This document shows positions 45,436 to 55,858 of a DNA stretch of 64,000 nucleotides, piece after piece (the first letter of the stretch is position 1; each line of letters starts with the position of its first letter). A program made the position numbers and the translations under genes. The notes under the pieces are model-generated. The model made no database searches and had not been told where the DNA came from. It was given only the letters and a program-made list of their open reading frames with translations. Origin of the DNA: Xylogone sp. PMI_703 (Eukaryota; Ascomycota; Leotiomycetes); contig JAJTUQ010000003.1 of assembly GCA_021399445.1 (NCBI GenBank), forward strand, positions 2,232,001-2,296,000. Reading direction: 5' to 3'.

Positions 45436-47537
45436 ATGCTTCTGATATTCAGAGCACCAGTTAAAGCAATCGCATTATTTCTTACTTTCAGTTACTTGGT
45501 TTCTGCTAAGTTTGCCTGCCCTCTTATACATCCGTGACTAGAGATAGCCTACTGACTGTTCGTAGACCATCGCTCAAAGATGTCGACAATGAAAAACGCC
45601 AATCTGGAATTAACCAACTGCCCAATTACGACTATGTGGTTGTTGGATCGGGCATTGGCGGAGGACCTGTGGCTGCAAACCTTGCCATTGCTGGTTACAA
45701 AGTTCTCCTCCTGGATGCCGGTGATGACGAAGGCACATCTTATCAAGAACGCGTCCCTGCGTTACAACTCCAAGCTACAGAGTACACTCCGATGAGGTGG
45801 GACTATTTTGTTAGTCATTATGCCAACCAAACACGCCAGGAAGAGGATTCAAAATTCACCTGGAGAACCCCCACCGGCGAATTATTCGTAGGAGCAGATC
45901 CTCCCAGTGGGTCAACACCTCTGGGGATCTTATATCCTAGAGCCGGTACGCTCGGTGGGTGCTCAGCACATAACGCCATGATTACCATTTATCCTCATGA
46001 TAGTGATTGGACCTATATTCAGACACTTACAGACGATGACTCATGGGCGCCAGAGAATATGCGCACCTATTTCGAAAAATTAGAGAAGAATCGTTACCTG
46101 CCCAACAGTATTGTGGGACATGGTTTCACCGGATGGTTGGGAACAGCTCTCACAAGTCTTTCTCTAGTGGTAGAAGATCAAAAGCTGCTGAGCTTGGTAG
46201 CGGCTTCTGCAACAGCTATGGGGAAGAGCTTACTCGGCTTAGTCATAAATACAGTTGTTGGGCTAGGACAGGTTCTCCTCCGTGATGTGAATGCGCCTGG
46301 GGCGACCTCAGAGACTGGGCTTTATCAGGTACCGCTGGCGATGTTCAATTCAACTCGAAATGGAGCAAGAGACTTCATCCTCGAGACTACCAATGCCGTC
46401 AACGCGGACGGATCTCGAAAGTATCATCTTGATATCAGATTGGAAACACTTGTTACTAAAGTGCGCTTCACCAATAATGGCTCCACCCCTCAAGCTGTCG
46501 GGGTAGATTTCATCTCAGGCAAAAGTCTTTATCGTGCAGACCCTCGATCTAACTCAACATTTCCTATAGATTCAGGAAGTGTAAATGTAACAAGGGAAGT
46601 AATCCTCTCGGCTGGAACATTCAATACACCTCAACTGCTCAAACTCTCGGGTATAGGACCTGCATCAGAACTACAGAAATTCAACATTTCTGTAGTTGTC
46701 GATCTACCCGGTGTGGGTACTAACCTTCAGGATCATTACGAAAATACTATCATCGGGGAAACACAAACGCCTTTCACCATCATCAAGGACTGTACATTCC
46801 TCCGGACACTTCCAGACCCATGTCTAGACCAGTGGAGCGCAGGAGTCGATGAAACTTCGAAAGGAACTTACGCAACTAATGGTATCGCCATAGCGATCAT
46901 AAAGAAGTCGTCCGTAGCCGGAACCAACCCTTTTGTCCCAAACACAGCAGAACCAGATCTTCTCATCTCAGGCGCGCCGGCTTACTTTCGAGGGTACTAC
47001 CCAGGGTACTCAGTCGATGCTCTTAAGGATGCCAGGCACTGGAGTTGGATAGTATTGAAAGTGCATAACAGAAATAACGCTGGCACGGTTCAGTTGAGCT
47101 CATCTGATCCGCGCGACACACCTGTTATAAATTTCAATTACTATGATACAGGGATAACAGCTGCGGGAGCCGATGAGGATGACCTCCAGTCGATGTACGA
47201 AGGCCTCACGTACTCACGGCAAATATTCAAGGACTTGATCCCGCTAGACGGCTCCTTCAAGGAAATCTGGCCTGGTCAGAATGTGACCAGCGAGGCTGAA
47301 ATGAAGGCATACTCTAAGGGAGAAGCATGGGGCCACCATGCTTCTTGCACATGTCCGATTGGTGCTGATGGAGATCCGATGGCAGTTCTAGATTCTAAGT
47401 TCAGAGTTAGAGGTACGAAGAATCTAAGAGTCGTGGATGCTAGCGTGTTCCCAAAGATACCCGGATATTATGTCTCACTACCTCTGTATATTGTTGCTGA
47501 GAAAGCTAGCGATGTAATTATCAAGGATGAGATATAA
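45436..47537 (+). CDS. Secreted GMC oxidoreductase (aryl-alcohol/glucose oxidase-like)
   Basis: FAD flavoenzyme of the glucose-methanol-choline superfamily. The main frame (from 45542) has the dinucleotide motif YDYVVVGSGIGGGPVAANLA, then YPRAGTLGGCSAHNAMI, the signature LSAGTFNTPQLLKLSGIGP, and a C-terminal WGHHASCTCPIG with the catalytic His. The second catalytic position, usually His or Asn, seems to be Tyr in FPKIPGYYVSLPLY. No ATG opens this frame; it is preceded by a stop at 45507. An ATG at 45436 in another frame encodes a signal-peptide-like start (MLLIFRAPVKAIALFLTFSYL, then VSA). The two join in frame if 45510-45541, only 32 nt, is an intron, giving 689 residues. So splice site, frameshift or sequencing error needs resolving. 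It is probably extracellular and H2O2-producing. It has several N-glycosylation sequons. Confidence 0.85.
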
Positions 47538-48003
47538 TAGAATCGAAAATGTTGTCAAAGGATCATTGTATCGCCCCGTGCAATCTACCCAGTAGTGCTA
47601 CATCCAACAGAACGAACCGAGTTGGATTCAAGAAAGGTAAGGAAGACTCGTTATACAAACTTTGCTTCTATGCATTAGGAAAAGATGACGTTATGTACAA
47701 TTTTCATCAACTGGTACGTTCTTCAATATGTAACTATTACTCTGATGTTTCCATCTCGAATGTGGCGGCAATAGTTTGCTGGAGCAATTATTGGTCTAGG
47801 GGCGGCAAGGTACTGTGCACGAAGTTCATTAAAGGTTGGATAAGTTATGCAAATTTTCTTACGTAATGTTTCTCGTCTTCCACTTTCAGCCAGTGGGAAG
47901 GACAATTCGCGTGATCCGTTCAAACGCTCCTCGCGGGACAAGATTCCGAATCTGGTAGATCTAAGGTCCAGGTTCAGCAACTGTCATTTACTGTGCAAAT
48001 GCT
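47538..48003. other. Intergenic
   Basis: About 470 nt between the GMC gene and the next regulator, both on the plus strand. Short ORFs here lack domains. Confidence 0.45.
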
Positions 48004-49737
48004 ATGCAAGTAATGGCGACCTCCGATTCCACATCTCCAACTACCACTACAACTGCACGGGTACGACAGCGTGTCCGACGGGCATGCCTATGCTGCCGGC
48101 AACGGAAACGGAAATGCGACTCGACATTTCCCTGTGAAATGTGTAGGATTTATGGCTACAAATGCGAATACTCCACCGAGAGTCGTGGTGCAGCGAGGAG
48201 GAAGAATATCTCTACCGTCATCGAACCCGCTGAGGAATCATCGGGGCACGTCTCACCAGTGGCCCAAGCCAGCGTGCATGGGCGAGATAATCAGCCCAAT
48301 CTGACTCCTCCTAGAATGGTCTCCCACGACTCACCCTCATCACCGCCCAGCCGGGTAGGAATCCTAGATCCAGTCAAGTCGCGATACATGAGCAGACATT
48401 CCGCAATTGCTTTCCCGCGTAGCTTAGGCATTGATCTCCAGTCTTCACATCCACCGCCCCTCCACTCTTTTGCTTACAATTGCGGTGTTAGGCCAGAGGC
48501 AAAGGCAGCTGTTCATGGAGAGTTGCTGGCTCTCATTTCTATTGAGGAGATACATCGGTTTGTTCAGGTGTATTTCTCGGTAGTCAATCCTATGTATGCA
48601 ATATTAGACCAAGAGCCGTTTCTGAAGCGACTGAGTGGCATGTGGAATGCTAAACGCGATGTGGTGTTTGAGTCAATCGTAGCCGGTGTCGTTTCTCTAG
48701 GCTCATTCTTCTCACTGGCACTCGGCCATCCAAGAGAGGCAGATCTTGTTCACTACGCAAAGTCAATTCTTGAAGATCCATCCGTGGTCCGTGTCTACAC
48801 GATAGACCATGTAGTTGCGTCGTTTCTGCGCACCGTATATCTTAGAGCAACGACACGACCACATGTGTCCTGGATGCAGAGCTGTAATGCCCTTCATCTA
48901 GCAGAAGCCGCGGGACTACACCACGAATCTCATGCTCTTATCCTTACGACCGATAATTCCTCGGACCGAGTTGAGAGAAACAAAGAAGCCGCCGAACAAG
49001 CACGCAGGGTCTTTTGGTTGGCTTGGGCTATTCATACCATCATGTCGTATGAGTATGGTCGCTCTGCCATTATTCTCAGTAGCATCACCTGTAACCTTCC
49101 TCAAAATTCAGACAACCATTTCATTACAATAGCACAGCTACTTCCAGAAGACAGATCTACAGGTACCCAGGAAGCAAAGATATATGAAGCATTAGATCAA
49201 CTCCTCCAGATTCCGGACTCGCATCCTATGATCTGTTTGACGAAGGCTGATGCCTGCTTCTGCTTTTATCGCCGCCTCTACATGTCCAAATCCAGAATTG
49301 CAAAACAATTTATCGATTCCCTGATTGAGCTTGGTAATACGGCGATAGAGGCAGCTCACGCCCTTGCCCAGGAAGCTCGTCCTTGGTGGCATGTTCTAGG
49401 CATCCCCTTCCAGTTTATCTGTATATTAATTGCTATTGATAAAAGCAATAGCCTAATGCACATGACTCGGGCAGTGGAGACACTCGAGAAAATAGCACGC
49501 TTATTGGGCACACATCTAGCACTCGAAGCACTGAGTACTGCTAAACTGCTAATGTCAGACTCGGCAAAGAAGAAAAGAATGGAACTTAAGTTGTTAGATG
49601 AGGCTCATGACGCTATAGGGGCTCATGGTGAGGCAATGATAGACCTGGATACTCAAATCGAATTCAACTGGGATGAGTTGTTTCAAAATGAGATGTATTC
49701 AGCGTTTCCTTCTCTGCCGGAGTACCAAAATTACTAG
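48004..49737 (+). CDS. Zn2Cys6 transcription factor
   Basis: Intronless nuclear regulator of 577 residues. The cluster is RRACLCCRQRKRKC, then FPCEMCRIYGYKC, near residues 26-53, spacing C-x2-C-x6-C-x5-C-x2-C-x6-C, preceded by a basic RVRQRVRR stretch. A Ser/Pro-rich linker follows to about residue 150. The fungal-specific middle homology region then begins with EEIHRFVQVYFSVVNPMYAILD and includes a central WMQSCNALHLAEAAGLH block and RRVFWLAWAIHTIMSYEYGR. The C-terminus is acidic (DLDTQIEFNWDELFQNE). Lack of introns sets it apart from three of the other four regulators here. The start at 48004 or the next ATG (48013) are both possible. It lies downstream of the GMC gene and upstream of the amidohydrolase, so either could be a target. 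Confidence 0.9.
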   Translation: MQVMATSDSTSPTTTTTARVRQRVRRACLCCRQRKRKCDSTFPCEMCRIYGYKCEYSTESRGAARRKNISTVIEPAEESSGHVSPVAQASVHGRDNQPNLTPPRMVSHDSPSSPPSRVGILDPVKSRYMSRHSAIAFPRSLGIDLQSSHPPPLHSFAYNCGVRPEAKAAVHGELLALISIEEIHRFVQVYFSVVNPMYAILDQEPFLKRLSGMWNAKRDVVFESIVAGVVSLGSFFSLALGHPREADLVHYAKSILEDPSVVRVYTIDHVVASFLRTVYLRATTRPHVSWMQSCNALHLAEAAGLHHESHALILTTDNSSDRVERNKEAAEQARRVFWLAWAIHTIMSYEYGRSAIILSSITCNLPQNSDNHFITIAQLLPEDRSTGTQEAKIYEALDQLLQIPDSHPMICLTKADACFCFYRRLYMSKSRIAKQFIDSLIELGNTAIEAAHALAQEARPWWHVLGIPFQFICILIAIDKSNSLMHMTRAVETLEKIARLLGTHLALEALSTAKLLMSDSAKKKRMELKLLDEAHDAIGAHGEAMIDLDTQIEFNWDELFQNEMYSAFPSLPEYQNY

Positions 49738-50869
49738 CCATTGTTACGTGCAAAATTCTGAGACCTTTCTCCTAGGAATATAATATTTTGATTTGATTTT
49801 TTGATAAGTAGCGAGGCAATTTTGCTGCTGTAGAGAACGTGTTTGGTGAGAGTAATCTTAGTTGCAAATGGAGTAGAATAAACAAATGTGACTAAAGGAG
49901 ACCCTTCGATCTTTCATTACCAGTCTATTTCTCCGGTTTGAAAGAAAATCCATTTCAAAGCCTGCCACAGATTAGCCTCGGCATGTTTCATAGGTAACAG
50001 AGGCTAACACCATACCACATTCGACAAGTCAATGACATTTGACGGGCGCCAAGAAGCCACAGTAGAAGCATTTGAAAAGAGCACGATTCCCGTCATCTCT
50101 GTTCCGGTCGAGAAGCCGGTCTACTCTGTATTGACTACAGCACTCAGCCAGCTCGTATCCATGTTCATCGCAAAAGTCCTGCTTCCGGTTAGCCTCGGTC
50201 CAGCTGAAGACATGTGTATCTTGATTTCAAACTGGAATACCTGGTTTAGTTCCAACAACAGCAAAAATTGTCGTATCTCTGATTTCCCTCAACTAATTGA
50301 GAATGAGCATTGGTCAAAAATTTATCATGTTACATTGTCAAGATCTTGATATGCAGCTCGCAGTGTCTGAAACAACATTTGTTTGCCGCGAAGCAGGTCC
50401 TCACATCCGTAATATCCGCTACCCGCGGAACAGAGGAGTTGTTGTACAAAAAAAAGCTAGCAAGACGGTCACGAGAATCAACCCCTATAGGCTGTAGCAG
50501 AAAGCTACTACCATACCGGGTGATACACCCCAAAGTTCGCCTCATTCGGAGCAACTATCCAGCGCAATCATGCAGAAATTCTGAAGTCAGTCTTTACTAA
50601 GCGGCACAGGAGGACCACATCAACAGTCACATTACAATAATTCGTTGGACCATTATTAAGGGTGTGGAGGGTGTGGAGCACACTAGATCCACCATTATAA
50701 CGGTCTCGTACGAACTTGCATATATAGAGGTGAGACCTCTCCTTTCTGTAAGCTATCTGGTGTTGACAATTTGTTCTGCAAAACGCAGATGCTATATGAT
50801 ACAATAATTATCTCATTACTATTTAACGTTACTTTATTAGCTTTTCTTCTATCTCATTTAGTTATTGCA
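49738..50869. other. Intergenic with an unresolved open frame
   Basis: About 1.13 kb. It contains the ORF at 50032-50349 described separately, and several overlapping frames near 50300-50600 that I cannot assign. It presumably includes the amidohydrolase promoter. Confidence 0.35.
50032..50349 (+). pseudogene. Possible gene fragment, family not recognised
   Basis: ATG-initiated ORF of 105 codons. The first 60 residues look protein-like: EAFEKSTIPVISVPVEKPVY, then a helical SVLTTALSQLVSMFIAKVL. The tail is low quality. The first part faintly recalls the C-terminal end of sugar-isomerase (SIS) domains, but I cannot support that with a motif. A truncated gene or a chance frame are both possible. 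Confidence 0.25.
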
Positions 50870-52499
50870 ATGGAAGAGAAGTCGATCCTCTTTCAAGATG
50901 CAGCGGCAGTAATCTCATTTGACAGCGAAACTGGACGTGTCAAAGTTTTACACGACACATCTATCCTTGTAACTGGAGATAAAATTGCCTCTATATTCTC
51001 ATCATCGCTAAAGAAAAAGATACCACCTAACACTGAGGTTATACCTTCACAAGGGAAGATTATCACGCCCGGCTTTGTTGACACACATCGCCATCTATGG
51101 CAAACTGCTCTCAAAACTTTAGGCTCCAATACCACTTTAGCTGAGTATTTCCATCGGTACTCAGAATTTGCTGTTCCAAAAACACTGTACACGCCAGAGG
51201 ATGTGTACCTAGGACAACTGACTGGTATTCATGAGTCGCTCAATGCCGGAGTCACATCAATTCTCGATCATGCCCACCACACTTGGTCTCATGAGACAGC
51301 CGGAGCAGGTCTAGAGGCCTCCGTCGATAGTGGTGCGCGTGTGTGGTGGGCCTTTGCTTTCCATAATCTTGATCCATCCCCATTCACTCGGGAAGCTCAG
51401 GTTGAATCTTTTTTGGAACTTTCTCGTCATGGGCCTCAACATAAAAGCAAAACGGTTTCCTTTGGTATTTCCTATGATGCATGGACTCTGGATGATGCTG
51501 CCTCAGTTCAACAAATTATTGATCTGGCTAAGTTAGTACTTATTATGCCTCCGTTTCAACAATACAATCTGACGCTTTATACAGTTCAGAAAAGGTCGCG
51601 GCTGTCACCACACATTATCTTGGTGGACCGTGGAACTGTAGGGAGCATACCCATAAGTTATTTCAGGCTCTAACAACTAAACAGTCCCAAACAGCCCATC
51701 GTTACTTGCTAATCTCGGCTTCCTCAACACCTCAATCCCCATCATCTTCTCTCACGCTGCCTATCTGACTGCACAAGACGCTGTGCTCCTTCGTAACACC
51801 AACCAATTCATATCAATCACCCCAGAGTCTGAATTCCACTATGGCCATACTAATCCCATGAGCCCATATATCATGGATCAATCCTCCCTCGGTGTTGACA
51901 CGCATTTTACATTCAGCGCGGACATTATCGGTCAAGCCAGACTCTGGTTACAAAGCGTTCGCCTACGATTCTTCGGACAAGCTCTTCACAATTGGCAGAT
52001 ACCTACGAATAATCCTATGTCTGTTGAGCAGGCATTCCTTTTAGCCACTAGAGCAGGAGGACTAGCTCTTCATCGTGATGATATCGGAATTCTAGTCGAG
52101 GGTGCCAAGGCCGATCTTGTTGTCTTCGATGGAACGTCTCCCAATATGCTTGGCTGGGATTCCCCAGTCGCGGCGGTTATGTTACATTCAAATACCGGAG
52201 ATATCGAACATGTTCTAGTTAATGGAGAGTTCCGCAAGCGAGATTTTAAGCTTACAATTCCGGAGAAGGAATATACTGATATAAGAGCCAGGTTTCTAAA
52301 ATCTGCTGAAAGGATCCAGGCTGCTTTTAAGGATGTTCCTCTACCAAACCTAGTTGGGTCTTGGCCGTTCCAAGACGGTATTAAGTACACCAATGCTCCT
52401 ACAGTCGACGTTGTAAAGGATTCCGAGAACGGATACAATGCTATATTTGAAAATCCGCCAAGCCAGGAGCGAGGTGCGAATACCCACGCGGAGCTTTGA
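50870..52499 (+). CDS. Amidohydrolase, chlorohydrolase/deaminase-like
   Basis: Metal-dependent hydrolase of the amidohydrolase superfamily (AtzA/TrzN and cytosine/guanine-deaminase-like branch), 509 residues from exons 50870-51531, 51585-51637 and 51685-52499. The metal HxH is in GFVDTHRHLWQT (H73, H75). HTWSHETAGAG, AVTTHYLGGPWNFPNSPSLL (formed across both splices), IIFSHAAYLTAQD and SLGVDTHFTFSADI follow, the last carrying the candidate catalytic Asp. The C-terminal GILVEGAKADLVVFDGTSPNM block is the usual return to the beta-sandwich domain. I chose the ATG at 50870 because MEEKSILFQDAA matches family starts; an ATG at 50789 would add a hydrophobic 27-residue leader. Likely reactions are hydrolytic deamination or dechlorination of a ring; the substrate is unknown. 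The nearby regulator at 48004 may control it. Confidence 0.9.
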
Positions 52500-53488
52500 G
52501 GCTTTTTTAGAGTAGCCAGAATAAATATTAGTCGATTCCAAGTTAGGGGATCCTTCCCACCAATTACGACTTGAGCTGATAAAATGTGCAACTGATTATA
52601 TGCGAATACCGTGACACACCATTTAAATTTATGGGACTTGATAGAGAATGGTCGAGGGTTCAAATAAGGAGGAGAGCATCACACTTAAGAAATCTGTAGA
52701 TACTCAACAAAAGATGTATTGTTGAGATCTACGATTACAAGTTTAGCATTGTCTTAAGTTTGGAATCGAAGCTCTCATTTACAGCTTATCGATGTTATCA
52801 TGTATTCTATTCATCAACTATGTGCATCAGGTTTCTGGGTCCTCTGCGGCCAAGTAATGACTTTGCGCTAAAGATTGTCATAAACAAGTGACAAGATACA
52901 AGTAACCGAAAAGACTAAAAGGCTGAGATGCGTGTCAGATATATGTGGAACAGTTAAGTATGTCACTGTGTAAGTTGTAACTAGTTACTGTACCAAATCC
53001 ACGTAACATTTACTACAAACCAGAGTTAATTCCGAGGCCTAGCTAAATTAGAAGGCCGGAAGTTTCATGAGCCAAGCGCTAATTGGCGGTGTCCGACTCG
53101 TCCGAGTGGCGACTCTACAATTTCTGCTTGATGTGACACTGATATCCTAAACGCCGACAATCCTGGAAGAGCCTCGGAGTGAAGCGTCGTTACATTCCAT
53201 CAAGCTCGCCGACCTAAACAGAACGCCTTGTCCAATGACATGTAAGGATTGAAGTACTAGTGCCCGAAATATAAGATATTGGACGTATGTTTGTGTAATA
53301 CTTCTGTGTAAACGTACAAGTAATCGGCATTCTGCCTCATATTAGACTCACTTTTCGGGGAAGATGCCTGCAGCTGGTAAGCTGTGAGCAATAAATAGAA
53401 GGAGAGAGTTAAAGCTATAAATCACGGTTGTTCCTAGCAGAAGGCACTCTTTAAGATTTAGTAGTTATAGTCAGCAAACTATTAAAAA
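52500..53488. other. Intergenic
   Basis: About 990 nt between two plus-strand genes. I see no convincing ORF, repeat or RNA gene. Confidence 0.5.
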
Positions 53489-53986
53489 ATGAGCAACGCT
53501 ACAATAGAATCTAGTTGCCTTTGCGGCACAAATCGTGTATCGTTTGATGGAATGCCAATGGTTAAAGTAGGTGTACTCTCCATTTATAGTTGCGTGTACG
53601 AAATCAAGGCTGATACACGATCCCAGATGCGATGCCATTGTATCGACTGTCGCAAGTTCTCGGGCTCTACGAACACTAACAATCTGCTCGTTTCAATTTC
53701 TGGTTTCAAAGTCCTGCAGGGAAATTTGAAGACGTATACTAAGTCCGCGGAATCTGGAAATACGATGACAAGCTATTTTTGCTCGGACTGCGGATCTACG
53801 CTGTATCGAAAAACCAGTCATACCGATGCAGCTGTTGCGGTAATGATTGGCTGCATTGATGGAACTGAGAAGGTAGAGGAAGGAAAACCAGAGGTTGAAT
53901 TGTTTATTCGATATCGTCCAACCTGGATGCTACCTATTGAAGGAGCCCAGCAGGTAGAAGGGGCTTGGTTACCCAAACACGAGTAA
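53489..53986 (+). CDS. GFA/CENP-V-fold zinc protein
   Basis: Second GFA-family protein in the window. Exons 53489-53566 and 53627-53986 give 145 residues; the 60-nt intron is itself open in frame, so unspliced transcript would add 20 residues. Splicing restores the family pattern MVKMRCHCIDCRKFSGST. Other ligands: SCLCG near residue 9 and YFCSDCGSTLY in the C-terminal half. RYRPTWMLPIEGAQQ is the usual family ending. Substrate or glutathione use is not established for fungal members. It shares the cysteine layout with the gene at 3100-3648 but is otherwise divergent, so not a recent duplicate. It lies in a block with an amidohydrolase and other small-molecule enzymes. Confidence 0.88.
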   Translation: MSNATIESSCLCGTNRVSFDGMPMVKVGVLSIYSCVYEIKADTRSQMRCHCIDCRKFSGSTNTNNLLVSISGFKVLQGNLKTYTKSAESGNTMTSYFCSDCGSTLYRKTSHTDAAVAVMIGCIDGTEKVEEGKPEVELFIRYRPTWMLPIEGAQQVEGAWLPKHE

Positions 53987-54615
53987 GAGAGCAGCTCGGT
54001 TGGAGAGTACTATGTACAGGCGCTTTTAATTGTTAATGGGCACTGGCCAGTATTTAACTCGAAAGGGCAGTAAAACACGAGTTTTGGATAGGTGATTGGT
54101 TTGACTATCCTTGGGAGTCACGGCACCATCACCTCACATTTAACAATTAAAAGGCCCTGTGGGTTGTAGTGACATACAGAACCCCACACCCAAAATAGAT
54201 TTCAAGAAAAATAGTCTGTTAGAACTACAAGTACCTAGTAAACTTAGTGAATTTTTATATCACTGCAAGATGTGGGACGAATATTGTGTATTACTAGAAA
54301 TCTTTTTTTATCAGCAATACTTTGTTTTCTTATTTGGGACTCGATCCAATTAACTATCTTTAGCGGAGTAATTTGTACTACGAATAAGGTATTAAAACAC
54401 AATAGTATGTATTGGAATTGCTAGTAATGTGTAAATAGAGCTTCCCGACACCGGAGATTCTAAAATGAAAGAAATTGGAGCCCACACTTTCCAGATATGC
54501 GAGTGATAGCGTAGAAAGATATACTATATATAACCCCATCAAGTCCCACACTAGACTAAAAACATAAACATATGTGCGACAGAGCTGTTATATATTTGTG
54601 TTTCAGCCATCACGT
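53987..54615. other. Intergenic between convergent genes
   Basis: About 630 nt, AT-rich. One forward ORF at 54159-54353 shows no domain. Nothing else is seen. Confidence 0.45.
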
Positions 54616-55481
54616 CTAACTGTGTTCACCTGCGATACGTCCTATGACCCGTTGGATAATCTCTGCAGTTTCTCTTGGCCTTGAGAGAAAAGGAGAATGG
54701 CCTGTATCAATGTCTTCGGTCAAGGTTATTCCTGCATTCGCCGCCATCTGCCGTTGGGTCTGAATTGATAAGGCCTGGTCACGAGTAGTAAATATATACA
54801 TGGATGCAATATGACGATAACCATCATATGTAAGTGGCGATGTGAAAACACTTGGATTGTTATTAGCACTGCATCATGGAGGAAAAAAAATATAAACTAA
54901 CCCAGATGATTGTGTACGAAGAAGGCTCGACCAAAATTTTGCTTCTTCCTTGTCAAGATCATTATAGAAGCATTCTATGGGGTTGACCATGGATATTGTT
55001 CCATCCTAAAACACAAATGTTATTTTAGTTTTTGCCAATTTGTGCATGTACTTACACCATTGTCAATTCTTTCTTGTGGTATTGGCTTGATCTCATCCTT
55101 TAGAGCCTCGAGAGCATTGGATCCAACCTCTGGAACTATTGCAGCAATGTAAATAAGCAGTATCACACCGCCGGGAAGTCCTTGAGCTTGGCGATCCTTT
55201 TTACCCAACCCTCTCACTGCCTCAGATGTAGGGACACCGCCATATGAATGAGACACGATTACAACCTCCTTTCCAAGCTCAATAAGACCAAGCGCCACTT
55301 TTCGAATAGCCTCTACATCTCCAAGAAAGTTTGGGAGACCTGGAGATACCCCTATACTGGGAAGGTGAACGCTAGTAGACTTAAACCCACTTGCATGTAA
55401 AAATGGCAATATAGGATCATATCCATTAGGAGTATGCCACGCTCCTGGGACAAGTATAATAGTTGGTTTTGTTTCAGGCAT
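54616..55481 (-). CDS. Alpha/beta-hydrolase
   Basis: Alpha/beta-hydrolase-fold enzyme of 260 residues from three exons (55481-55056, 55005-54902, 54868-54616), frame exact. The N-terminus PTIILVPGAWHTPNGYDPIL is the first strand and oxyanion region. IVSHSYGGVP holds the nucleophile Ser (about residue 79). GHSPFLSRP near the C-terminus gives the catalytic His, and the preceding IFTTRDQAL strand the likely acid position. This is the methylesterase/salicylate-esterase-like group common in fungi, acting on small esters or lactones. No signal peptide, so probably cytosolic. It is convergent with the GFA gene and on the same strand as the reductase to the right. The third intron boundary leaves a short Asn-rich loop. 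Confidence 0.88.
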
Positions 55482-55858
55482 AGCTAGAACTGGATAGATA
55501 CTTGCTTTGATTCCAAAAAAGGCGGAGCGTATCAGGTGTATTCTCTGGGGATGGTTGTGATAAAAGCGTGTTCATTTATTGCCCATCAGAGTGATTTACG
55601 TCTCAGTATATAGTTATAAACAGACAAATCATACTTTCTATAATTCTTACTCAATTTGTAGACACCGAACAATTGTCTTCGGAGATCGGAGATGTTTTGT
55701 CGTGCGTCGGAGGAAAGGTGTACTAGCTCTGAAATCACAAAAAATCATATTTTTCAGGAATTTAGAGCATGCCATGCCGCAGTTGGATCTACAGATGGGA
55801 CTCTACTTCATATAGTGTAAACCAGCCCGATGTAGCTCAATTTCATGACGCTAACGCC
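55482..55858. other. Intergenic
   Basis: About 380 nt separating two minus-strand genes, including the hydrolase promoter. Nothing else is seen. Confidence 0.45.

Noticed and set aside
47549..47866. Forward ORF after the GMC gene
   Set aside because: Short, low-quality composition and no domain; probably 3' flank.
50297..50600. Overlapping forward and reverse ORFs before the amidohydrolase gene
   Set aside because: Several frames are open at once, none has a domain, and none can be joined to a start and splice set.
55579..55815. Forward ORF between the hydrolase and reductase genes
   Set aside because: It lies in the shared flank and has no domain or promoter signal.
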